Positions 8,065-15,532 of a DNA stretch of 41,884 nucleotides are shown here, piece after piece. Below the pieces are notes generated by a model. It saw only the letters and a program-made list of their open reading frames with translations, was not told the DNA's origin and did not search any database. Each line of letters begins with the position of its first letter. The stretch's first letter is position 1. Both the position numbers and the translations under genes were made by a program. The stretch comes from CAZBMJ01 sp964493205 (GTDB taxonomy: Bacteria > Myxococcota > UBA727 > JABDBI01): NCBI GenBank assembly GCA_964493205.1, contig CAZBMJ010000017.1:1-41884 (forward strand), given 5' to 3'.

Positions 8065-9279
8065 ATGAATTCTTTAAATCTTGATAAAATATTATCTTAT
8101 TCTCTTGATTGTATATCTAAATTTAATTCTAATAATTATCCATTAAAAAATACCGCTAAAGATATAATTAATGAGAAGAAATTAAACAGTAAAGAACGGA
8201 AAATATTTCTTGATTTAGTTTTTTTATGGTGTAAAGAAGTAAATCTGGTAACTAGGTATTTGTTATCCGGTGAAAAGTTTTTTAATTCGCTTTCTTATAA
8301 TCAAAAACAACAAATTATTTTAAAGATATTGCTGGCTTATCCTGATGAATATAAAAATTTTTTAGATAACTTAGGCAATGAAAAATATTCTTTAATGCTT
8401 GGTGAAAAATTATTTAAATTACTTAGTAAATCTTATAATAAAGAAGAAGTTTTAAATATCACAAAAAGTTTGTTTGATTCAAATATAGTTTATGTAGCAA
8501 TTGATGAAACACAGATATCTATAAGTGACTTTTTGCGAGAATTAAAAATAAATAATATAGAGTATTTTTTGCCAAAAGAACTTGATAATATTGTAGCTTT
8601 TAATAAAAGAATTTCATTGAGTAAGCTTAGTTCACAGATTAAAAATAATATTTGGTATATGGATTTAGGAAGCCAGTTGATTGCTAGTTTAATCAAGCCA
8701 TTACCACAAGAAAAAGTATTAGATTTGTGTTGTGGTAAAGGGATTAAATCTAAGTATTTAGCAAAGTATAGTACGAATTTAACGTTGGTGGAATTAGATA
8801 AAAGACGTATAGAACATGCTAAAAAATGGCTCAATAATAAAAATATAACTTTTATTAATACTGATGCTACTAAAAAATTAAATTCTTTGAAAAAAAACGA
8901 TTTTGATTGGATTCTATTAGATGTGCCGTGTACTGGAGTCGGTACTATAAAACGCCATCCTGATTTGATTCATAGATGGTCTAAATTATTTGATTCTTTG
9001 ATAGATGTTCAATATGCACTATTAGAAAATGCTATTAAATACTTAAAGCCTAATGGTAAGTTAATCTATTCTACATGCTCAATTCTACGAGAAGAGAATC
9101 AAGATCAAATAGCTAAAATTTTATCAGTTTATAAAAACATTAAATTAGTTCCTATTGAGTATTTAAGCTCAAATTTTTCATTTAAAAATATCGAATTCAA
9201 AGATTTTGGCTATAATTTATTTCCTCATATTTATAAAACTGATGGTTTTTTTATATGTTGTCTTACAAAGTATGAATAA
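8065..9279 (+). CDS. rsmB: RsmB-like 16S rRNA (cytosine-5) methyltransferase
   Basis: Transfers methyl from S-adenosylmethionine to a cytosine in 16S rRNA. Of 404 residues, the first 130 or so are a NusB-like RNA-binding region, as in RsmB. The catalytic half has the SAM motif VLDLCCGKG near 219, DVPCTGVGT near 286 (one catalytic Cys) and YSTCSI near 334 (the nucleophile Cys). All RsmB hallmarks are present, though it is more diverged than typical. The gene is markedly richer in Lys, Asn, Ile and AT codons than its neighbours, which may mean faster evolution or separate origin. It stands alone on its strand; the RsmB call rather than another NOP2/Sun member rests on the NusB-like domain. Confidence 0.82.
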   Translation: MNSLNLDKILSYSLDCISKFNSNNYPLKNTAKDIINEKKLNSKERKIFLDLVFLWCKEVNLVTRYLLSGEKFFNSLSYNQKQQIILKILLAYPDEYKNFLDNLGNEKYSLMLGEKLFKLLSKSYNKEEVLNITKSLFDSNIVYVAIDETQISISDFLRELKINNIEYFLPKELDNIVAFNKRISLSKLSSQIKNNIWYMDLGSQLIASLIKPLPQEKVLDLCCGKGIKSKYLAKYSTNLTLVELDKRRIEHAKKWLNNKNITFINTDATKKLNSLKKNDFDWILLDVPCTGVGTIKRHPDLIHRWSKLFDSLIDVQYALLENAIKYLKPNGKLIYSTCSILREENQDQIAKILSVYKNIKLVPIEYLSSNFSFKNIEFKDFGYNLFPHIYKTDGFFICCLTKYE

Positions 9280-9442
9280 TATAAAAGATATTTATAGATA
9301 GTAAAATCCTAATCAAATAAATAAATTTACTATTATTTGGCTGTTGTCTCTAGACAATAGAAAATAAAATGACAACTTCATCATTACTAAAAAACAAATA
9401 TTTTTAGTTGTAACTAACTTATACTTTAATTAAGGAGAACGA

Positions 9443-9832
9443 ATGGTTTCAAAAACAAGAAAGAGAAGATCTACTTTTTCATTTAAAGATGTGGAGATAT
9501 TATATTTAGTTGAAGGTTTATCACCTATTATTAAGCTTCATAAAGAAAAAAAGGTTTCACCTGCTACCATCAGAAGAGCAGTAGTAGCTCTCAAAAGTGT
9601 TGGTAAAATGGAATCAAGTCTTGAAACTTGGGTAAGCGAAAATCTAAGAGTAGGTAGCCGTGGAAGGGCAGCTCCAAGAATTGGACAAGAACGCATATAC
9701 AGAGCACAACAAATTAACGAAAGCGGTCCATTTTTAAGATTACCCTTAGGTGCCTTAAGAGCAACCAAAGGCGATGTGTTATCTGTTTGTTTCGAAAAAG
9801 ATAGCATTGTTGTTAAAAAACGTGCGCTCTAA
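9443..9832 (+). CDS. Small basic protein with AbrB-like C-terminus, putative DNA-binding
   Basis: A 129-residue protein of unknown role. The N-terminus is basic (SKTRKRRSTF) and is followed by a helical section, SPATIRRAVVALKSVG, that could be helix-turn-helix-like. The last 35 residues (FLRLPLGALRATKGDVLSV then a strand ending IVVKK) resemble the swapped-hairpin pattern of SpoVT/AbrB domains. It has a good ribosome binding site (AAGGAGA 7 nt before ATG). It is monocistronic and ends at a strong terminator. Composition is much less AT-biased than the preceding methyltransferase, arguing for a conserved functional protein. A transcription regulator is the likeliest role; that is inference. Confidence 0.6.
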   Translation: MVSKTRKRRSTFSFKDVEILYLVEGLSPIIKLHKEKKVSPATIRRAVVALKSVGKMESSLETWVSENLRVGSRGRAAPRIGQERIYRAQQINESGPFLRLPLGALRATKGDVLSVCFEKDSIVVKKRAL

Positions 9833-9898
9833 TTTTATTTATAAAATTTAATATATTTCAATAAATTATGAGTATTTTTATGTTATTTTTATTAATTT

Positions 9899-9931
9899 AA
9901 AACCTTCTTTTTATATTTAAAAGAAGGTTTT
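9899..9931. terminator. Bidirectional intrinsic terminator
   Basis: A perfect 13-bp inverted repeat (AAAACCTTCTTTT and its complement, loop of 7 nt) flanked by A and T runs, located between two convergent genes that end at 9832 and 9939. It can serve both strands. Confidence 0.85.
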
Positions 9932-9938
9932 GTTTTAT

Positions 9939-10736
9939 TTAGCCAAAAATTTTTCCGCCTCTAAACTCGACTCCTAATCCAAAGTGCAAAGTTTCTTTTG
10001 CTTTCATGGCGTCTTTTAGGCCAATATTAGCTGACACATCAAAATAGTGATTAATAGCATAAAGAACGTTAAGTTTTAGAGGTAATTCCTTCCAAAAACC
10101 TACATTTTTCCATTCAGCTTGATTTTTTTCATTGGTCATTTCTATTTTGCCAAATGAAGTATTTACATCAGCCCAGAGATTTTCATATACTTGAGTACCG
10201 ATCCATAGAGGAAAATTAAACGCACATGCAATGTTTGGTCTTACTGTTAATGTAAATAAGTCATGTAATAAACCACCAGCCATAACATCATTATAAATAA
10301 CAGCAGGTAAACCAAAATTAATATCCGTTATTACGGACTTGTCTTTATGAGCAATATGAATAGGTAGCCCAAGTGAGACTGAAGTACTTAAATGATTTAT
10401 TGAAGAGTAATTGTATTTTAATCCTAAATTTATTGTTCTACTTACTGCAAATTCATTAAATTCTAATCCATCATAGCTCGCACTTCCTTGTAGATCTTTT
10501 ACAATCCCAAAAGTAGAGCCTACATTCCAGTTAATATTATTTTTATGTGTACTCATAGTTGCATTAGATGCAACAGAGAACATTCCCGTAGGCATAATAG
10601 AAGGTCTAAAAAGCGCTTTAGTTGAATAGCGTTCGATCATAACGTTTTCAACGTTTTTTATATCCTCAGAAAAGGCATTAATTGAAACAATAGACAAAAT
10701 TAATAGATAAATTTTAGATGAAAAGATATTTTTCAT
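9939..10736 (-). CDS. Predicted outer-membrane beta-barrel protein
   Basis: A 265-residue protein with a signal peptide (residues 1-23, cleavage likely after INAFS). The mature part is full of alternating polar/hydrophobic strands rich in Asn, Ser, Gly and aromatics (for example NLGLKYNYSSINHLSTSVSLGL and HFGLGVEFRGG), the pattern of outer-membrane barrels of 8-12 strands. It does not end in the classic terminal Phe but in KIFG. The ribosome binding site is very strong (AAGGAGGA, 6 nt before ATG), suggesting abundant expression. Specific family not recognised; a porin-like or structural role is inferred. Confidence 0.6.
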   Translation of the reverse strand: MKNIFSSKIYLLILSIVSINAFSEDIKNVENVMIERYSTKALFRPSIMPTGMFSVASNATMSTHKNNINWNVGSTFGIVKDLQGSASYDGLEFNEFAVSRTINLGLKYNYSSINHLSTSVSLGLPIHIAHKDKSVITDINFGLPAVIYNDVMAGGLLHDLFTLTVRPNIACAFNFPLWIGTQVYENLWADVNTSFGKIEMTNEKNQAEWKNVGFWKELPLKLNVLYAINHYFDVSANIGLKDAMKAKETLHFGLGVEFRGGKIFG

Positions 10737-10803
10737 GTAAATCCTCCTTTTTTTTTGAGGCTATATCTAAAAATCTATCTTGTTAATACCTTATGATTAA
10801 TAA

Positions 10804-11334
10804 CTAATTACAAGAGCTTTTTTCATCAAAAGTAGGGTCCCAGTAAGCATAAGTTTCTAAGTTGTCTTCCCCTGAGGAGTAATGTTTTAATTTTTTTAGC
10901 CCAGAGAGCTCTAGCTGCCTTATTCTTTCTCTGGTTAAGTTCATAATGCTGCCAACTTCTTCAAGAGTAATGCCACCTCTATCGGCTACATCTAGGGCAC
11001 AAGTTTCTTCTAATTCCCATACATCTTTATCTGGAAAATTAAACTTTACAGAACCGGTATCTTCATTGACATCGAGATATAAATGATGTCTGCATGACAC
11101 AAACATGCATGGCCTTGGCATATTTACGCATTCACTTCTCGTTGTAGGATGTTTTATTTGTTCGCTGCCGACAAATTCTCCTAGAGTTTTCATTTTTCTA
11201 TGTTCTCTGGCCATTCGTCTGGTAGATAATGTTTGTGAACGTTTTTTAAAACAATTTTTTAAAGACTTTTTTTTCAATGTAAGTCTAGCTGGTACTTTAT
11301 TTTTAGTTAAAGCTTTAGTATTTTGGTTTTGCAA
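10804..11334 (-). CDS. Sigma-70 region 4-like DNA-binding regulator
   Basis: A protein whose C-terminus has the sigma-factor region 4 helix-turn-helix: ITLEEVGSIMNLTRERIRQLE then LSGLKKLK. Ahead of it is a Cys-containing segment (RPCMFVSCRHHLYLDVN) and FPDKDVWELEETCALDVADRGG, a combination I associate with deltaproteobacterial sigma-like proteins. Regions 2 and 3 are absent, so it is not a full sigma factor. The N-terminus is Lys/Arg-rich. The frame stays open to a TTG at 11418 but that start has no ribosome binding site; TTG at 11332-11334 has GGAG 8 nt upstream and is chosen here; an ATG at 11212-11214 is also possible. It is divergent from the uracil-DNA glycosylase gene. Confidence 0.7.
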   Translation of the reverse strand: MQNQNTKALTKNKVPARLTLKKKSLKNCFKKRSQTLSTRRMAREHRKMKTLGEFVGSEQIKHPTTRSECVNMPRPCMFVSCRHHLYLDVNEDTGSVKFNFPDKDVWELEETCALDVADRGGITLEEVGSIMNLTRERIRQLELSGLKKLKHYSSGEDNLETYAYWDPTFDEKSSCN

Positions 11335-11453
11335 TTTACAAACTCCGTAATTAGTATCTATTTTATTCTTTTGTTGTTCTTCGATAAAATAGTAACTTAA
11401 ATTAAAAGATATTATCAAACGTTTATTGTAATTTTTTGCTTTTAGAGGATTTA

Positions 11454-12119
11454 ATGGCTAATAATTCAGGTAAAGACTTGGTAGAAATTTTAGAGACTTT
11501 TAAGCTTCAGTTAACTGAACTAAAAAAAGATGGTATAGATTTCATACCTAAAGCTTTAGAAAATACAAAACAAGAAAGACTTTCTGTTCTAGAATCTAGT
11601 ATCGCAGGTTGTCCAAAATGTAAACTTTGCAAAACTCGTACTAATATTGTTTTTGGAACAGGGAATCCTCAGGCTTCCTTATTATTTGTAGGAGAGGCGC
11701 CTGGCGAAAAAGAGGACCAACAGGGTGAACCTTTTGTGGGAAGAGCAGGGCAGCTATTAACTAAAATGATAGAAGCAATGGGTTTTAGTAGACAAGAAGT
11801 TTATATTTGTAACGTTATCAAGTGCAGGCCACCCAGCAACCGTAACCCCGAAGCTGATGAGATAGCTGCTTGTGAACCTTTTTTAAAACAGCAATTAGCT
11901 ATTATAAAACCAAAAGTTATTGTTGGCCTTGGTACGTATGCTTCCCAAACTTTATTAAAAACCACTGATGCCATGTCTAAGTTTAGAGGTCAGTGGCATT
12001 CTTATGATGGTATAGATTTTATGCCAACATTTCATCCAGCTTATTTACTTAGAAATCCTTCAGCAAAAAAAATAGTATGGCAAGACTTGCAAGAAGTGAT
12101 TCTTAAGCTTAAAAGTTAA
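11454..12119 (+). CDS. udg: Type-4 uracil-DNA glycosylase
   Basis: Removes uracil from DNA arising by cytosine deamination. The 221-residue protein has the family-4 pattern: iron-sulfur Cys pair CPKCKLCKTR near 54-63, the active-site motif GEAPGEKED near 80-88, QGEPFVGRAGQLL, two more Cys (CNVIKCRPP and CEPF) and the second motif HPAYLLRNP near 196-204. ATG at 11454 is preferred because GAGG lies 5 nt upstream; an in-frame TTG at 11436 lacks a site. It is probably followed in the same transcript by the small lysine-rich gene at 12155. Confidence 0.92.
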   Translation: MANNSGKDLVEILETFKLQLTELKKDGIDFIPKALENTKQERLSVLESSIAGCPKCKLCKTRTNIVFGTGNPQASLLFVGEAPGEKEDQQGEPFVGRAGQLLTKMIEAMGFSRQEVYICNVIKCRPPSNRNPEADEIAACEPFLKQQLAIIKPKVIVGLGTYASQTLLKTTDAMSKFRGQWHSYDGIDFMPTFHPAYLLRNPSAKKIVWQDLQEVILKLKS

Positions 12120-12154
12120 TATTATTCCCTTTAACTTAATGAGGAGAGAAAATT

Positions 12155-12256
12155 ATGGCAAAATCCCAAGATTCTAAAAAAACTGAAAAGAAAAAGCCCC
12201 TAAAAACTGCTAAAGAAAAAAAAGCAGAGAAAATCAAGAAAAAACAAGAAAAATAA
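12155..12256 (+). CDS. Very small lysine-rich protein
   Basis: A 33-residue frame (MAKSQDSKKTEKKKP then mostly Lys, Glu, Ala and Gln, stop TAA at 12254-12256). It has a strong ribosome binding site (GAGGAGAG, 6 nt before ATG) and starts 35 nt after the glycosylase gene on the same strand. About half the residues are Lys. Such a protein could bind nucleic acid or acidic partners, but no family is recognised. The good translation signal and lack of stop codons in an A-rich sequence are the only support; it could also be chance. Confidence 0.45.
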   Translation: MAKSQDSKKTEKKKPLKTAKEKKAEKIKKKQEK

Positions 12257-12258
12257 TA

Positions 12259-14160
12259 TTAAACATCCCACATTGTGATTTTGCCCATAAAGGCAGAGGC
12301 TGCTACGCTTAGGGGGGATGCTAAGTAAAGTTGACCAGGGCCGCTTCTGCCTTCAAAATTTCTATTAATAGCAGAAATAGTAACTTGGTTTTTATTTTCA
12401 CTAACGCCAGGGCCACAGCCAATGCACGCACCACATCCTGGACTAATTATTTTTACGCCAGCTTGTTTAAATAGATTATCAAAACCTAAATTTATTGCCT
12501 GATCTTTTACTTGATAAGAACCATACTGAATATAAAAACTAATATTTTTTGGTATGCTTACACCTTGATCTAAGTAATATTTTACAACTTTGGCATACAT
12601 AGCAATGTCATCTATTTTACCTGCAGTACAAGATCCGCCATAGGCAATATCTATAGGTGTTTCGTTAATATTTTTAATATACTCAACGTTAGTAGGGTCG
12701 CTAGGAAGGGCTAGCAGAGGTTCTAAATTATCTAAGTTGATTTCAAAGCTTCCAGCTTGATAAATATGATGTTTATCAGGCCAAACTAAGCTTTTTCTTA
12801 TTTCTTCCTCAGACTTATTCCTACGGCTTAATAACCAAGAGACTAATTTATCATCGGGTTCACATATGGCAGTTTTAGCTCCACATTCTGTAGCCATGTT
12901 ACAAAGAGTTGCTCGTTCATCTATACTTAAAAAATGCAGGCCTTCCCCACTAAATTCCATAACTTTATTCAGGGTAAGATTTTTTTTTGTATAATTTGCT
13001 AGAATATATAAAATAATATCTTTAGCACTGCAATTATTTTTAAGTTTTCCTATTAAGTTAAAATTAACAGATTCAGGTAAGTGAACTATGCTTAAGCCGG
13101 TAGCGAGAATACTTGCATATTCTGTGGCCCCTACGCCATAAGCAAAAGCGTTTAATGCCCCGCCCATACAGGTGTGGCTATCCGTTGCTTGTATAAAATC
13201 TGATGGCATAATGAACTCTTCTTTGGCTACTTCATGACAAATTCCTGGTGAAGTATTGTTTGTAGCAGAATAATCTTTAATTTTATTATGATTAATGAAC
13301 TCTTTTTGTTTATTTCTGAGTTCTTGTATAAGGTTTGAGAATGGACTAAACCTAGCTACTTGATCAGTATAAATTAAGTGATCTTCAAAGGCTGCAAAGT
13401 TTTCAGGATTTTTAATCGTATAATTTTTGCCAAATTCATCTTCTAAAAATTTATGCACTTGAGCTGAAGTAAATTCATGGCTATAACCTTTATCTACTTT
13501 AGCAATTTGATTAGTAATAAATTTTTTAGCCATTATTTTTTGGGCCATGTTTAGGGGTTTATTAAAAATTTTAGTTTCTTCTTGAATTAGGGGTGTGTTT
13601 TTTAATGTGCTTAAATAAGCAAACAGACCTCCACTTTTAATAATATTCTTACTCATGGCATCGAAAGGAGCCAAAAACTCGTCAACGCTAAGAGCTTCTT
13701 TATTTTGCAATCTAATAAGTAAATCATAGTTACCCATAATTTGCCCAAGATTTATATTATTTCGTTGGTGAATAGGTGCAAAAGATTGGGCAAAGACTAA
13801 TTTTATCCCACAAAAAGCCTCACATTGAGCAGCAGTTTCCCTAGAAGAGCCACAGCCTTTATTATTGCCCGAAACAATAGCTTGAAAGTTGCCATTCATT
13901 AAAGCGTTATCAACAAAAACTCTTTCGTTATCTAATAAAAGTCCAGCATACGCTCTTTTTGCAATTTCTTTGGGATCATAATGAAAGCAGACCCAGGCGG
14001 GAGTCATGACATCTGTGTTAATATCGTCAAGTAAATCTTTAGGGGATAAATCTTTCATGAGCAATTTTAAGCCGTTATAGAGTTGCTCTTTTATTAGGCT
14101 TAAGTCTTTAGTTAAAAATAATATTCTTTTACTTTGATCAAGGCTAATTAAATTAGTCAT
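12259..14160 (-). CDS. Aconitase-family hydratase with swivel domain first
   Basis: An iron-sulfur hydro-lyase that most likely interconverts citrate and isocitrate. The order of parts is unusual. Residues about 50-150 are the LeuD/AcnA swivel domain (GCGSSRE at 102-108, FAQSFAPIHQRNN), which in AcnA-type enzymes lies at the C-terminus. Residues about 210-633 are the catalytic part: ATDSHTCMGGALNAFAYGVG near 325-344, the cluster ligands Cys511 (GGSCTAG), Cys576 and Cys579 (GCGACIGC), and NRNFEGRSGPGQLYLASP near 599-616. At 633 residues it is shorter than AcnA (about 890) or AcnB (about 865). A homoaconitase or isopropylmalate dehydratase role cannot be excluded, but citrate synthase 3 kb away favours the TCA cycle. 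Start ATG follows GAGG by 5 nt. Confidence 0.85.
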   Translation of the reverse strand: MTNLISLDQSKRILFLTKDLSLIKEQLYNGLKLLMKDLSPKDLLDDINTDVMTPAWVCFHYDPKEIAKRAYAGLLLDNERVFVDNALMNGNFQAIVSGNNKGCGSSRETAAQCEAFCGIKLVFAQSFAPIHQRNNINLGQIMGNYDLLIRLQNKEALSVDEFLAPFDAMSKNIIKSGGLFAYLSTLKNTPLIQEETKIFNKPLNMAQKIMAKKFITNQIAKVDKGYSHEFTSAQVHKFLEDEFGKNYTIKNPENFAAFEDHLIYTDQVARFSPFSNLIQELRNKQKEFINHNKIKDYSATNNTSPGICHEVAKEEFIMPSDFIQATDSHTCMGGALNAFAYGVGATEYASILATGLSIVHLPESVNFNLIGKLKNNCSAKDIILYILANYTKKNLTLNKVMEFSGEGLHFLSIDERATLCNMATECGAKTAICEPDDKLVSWLLSRRNKSEEEIRKSLVWPDKHHIYQAGSFEINLDNLEPLLALPSDPTNVEYIKNINETPIDIAYGGSCTAGKIDDIAMYAKVVKYYLDQGVSIPKNISFYIQYGSYQVKDQAINLGFDNLFKQAGVKIISPGCGACIGCGPGVSENKNQVTISAINRNFEGRSGPGQLYLASPLSVAASAFMGKITMWDV

Positions 14161-14199
14161 AGTAACCTCATAATATAAAGCTACTATGATTATAACTAT

Positions 14200-15396
14200 T
14201 TAATTAATCAAGTCTTCTTTTGGTTTTGTCGTAAGTCTTAGTACTATATATCCGCTAATTGCTGATGTTAGTGAACCAAAAATAACACCCAATCTTACCC
14301 AGGCATCATAAGGCAAATCTGATGATCCCGTTGGGTAGGCTAGAGTACCTACGAAAAAGCTCATGGTAAAACCTACACCGCATACTAAAGCAATACCAAA
14401 AACTTGTGGCCATGTGGCGTTAGTTGGCATTTTTACAAATCCTAGCTTTATTACCAAGAAGGTGGTTAAAAATACACCTACAAGTTTTCCTACTAATAAA
14501 CCTAAGGAAATACCTAAAAGTACTGGGCTAAATAAATTACCAATCCCTGAAGGTAAATCGTCTAGTGAAACACCAGCATTGGCAAAGGCAAATAAGGGCA
14601 ACACAAAATAAGCTACCCAAGGATGTAGTTTTTTATCAAGGCCTTTAACAACTGGTAGAGGTATTAAAATAGCCAATGCAACACCAGCTAATGTGGCATG
14701 AACCCCTGAGTTTAGCACTGAGAGCCACAAAATAAATCCAGTTATTAAGTAAAGAGGCAAACTAGCCACTTTCATTTTATTCATGACGAATAAGCCGCCC
14801 AGCAATGAAAGCGATACAAACAAAGCAAATAAGGAAATTTCAGAATTATAAAATAGTGCTATCACTATAATAGCGCCCATATCATCAAAAATAGCTAAGG
14901 CTGTTAGAAAAATTTTTAATGATAGCGGCACTCTTGAGCCCAGTAAAGACAAAATACCTAAAGAAAAAGCAATATCAGTAGCTGTAGGTATTGCCCAACC
15001 ACGTAGGGAAAAATCGTTATCCATGTTAAATAAAGTGAAAACTAATGCAGGAACAATCATTCCACCTAAGGCAGCAATGGCTGGTAAAAAAATTTTAGAA
15101 GGGCTGTTGAGCTCTCCTTCAACAATCTCTTTTTTGATTTCTAAGCCCACCATAAAGAAAAATATGGTCATTAATCCATCATTTATCCAATGAATCATAT
15201 GTTTAGAAAGCTCAAATTCACCAACTTTTATGGCTAATGGAAATTCTAAAAAACGTTCGTAATAGGTTGATAAAAATGAATTATCTACCAAAATAGCAAT
15301 TAAGGCGGCCATGAAAAGTATAATTCCGGCAGAAGACTCAAGCTTTATAAAATTTTTAATAGTTCTAATAGGCAAAATATACTCCAATAAAAACAT
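14200..15396 (-). CDS. nhaA: Na+/H+ antiporter NhaA
   Basis: Exports Na+ in exchange for protons across the inner membrane and sets internal pH and salt. The 398-residue protein has about 12 membrane segments and the NhaA signatures: ATDIAFSLGILSLLG, the transport site LAIFDDMGAIIVIALF with the twin Asp, and the FFFMVGLEIKKE region. Length is normal. The ATG at 15394-15396 has no ribosome binding site; a TTG at 15373-15375 with GGAG 6-7 nt upstream would give PIRTIKNFIKLESSAG, closer to the usual NhaA start, and may be the real one. Its upstream region is one of two 127-bp direct repeats. Confidence 0.94.
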   Translation of the reverse strand: MFLLEYILPIRTIKNFIKLESSAGIILFMAALIAILVDNSFLSTYYERFLEFPLAIKVGEFELSKHMIHWINDGLMTIFFFMVGLEIKKEIVEGELNSPSKIFLPAIAALGGMIVPALVFTLFNMDNDFSLRGWAIPTATDIAFSLGILSLLGSRVPLSLKIFLTALAIFDDMGAIIVIALFYNSEISLFALFVSLSLLGGLFVMNKMKVASLPLYLITGFILWLSVLNSGVHATLAGVALAILIPLPVVKGLDKKLHPWVAYFVLPLFAFANAGVSLDDLPSGIGNLFSPVLLGISLGLLVGKLVGVFLTTFLVIKLGFVKMPTNATWPQVFGIALVCGVGFTMSFFVGTLAYPTGSSDLPYDAWVRLGVIFGSLTSAISGYIVLRLTTKPKEDLIN

Positions 15397-15405
15397 AAAT
15401 TACAC

Positions 15406-15532
15406 AAATTTAGATAGTAATAATGCGCTATTTGCGCAATAATAAAATTTCTTTCTGAAACAAAATAATAAAAAAGTACAGTTAATCAAAATACTTAACT
15501 GTACTGCAATATACTAAAAGATCTAAAAATTT
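15406..15532. repeat. 127-bp direct repeat, copy A
   Basis: Matches 17346-17472 in the same orientation with about 90 percent identity by eye; the last 60 bases are almost identical. It fills the gap between nhaA and the ubiquitin-like gene and contains the terminator at 15475-15505 plus the nhaA upstream region. The two copies bracket the ubiquitin-like gene. Confidence 0.9.
15475..15505 (-). terminator. Intrinsic terminator of the ubiquitin-like gene
   Basis: Perfect 11-bp hairpin (AGTACAGTTAA, loop of 9, complement) followed on the minus strand by a T-rich run (TTTTTTATTATTTTG). It lies 28 bases after the stop codon at 15533. Confidence 0.85.
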
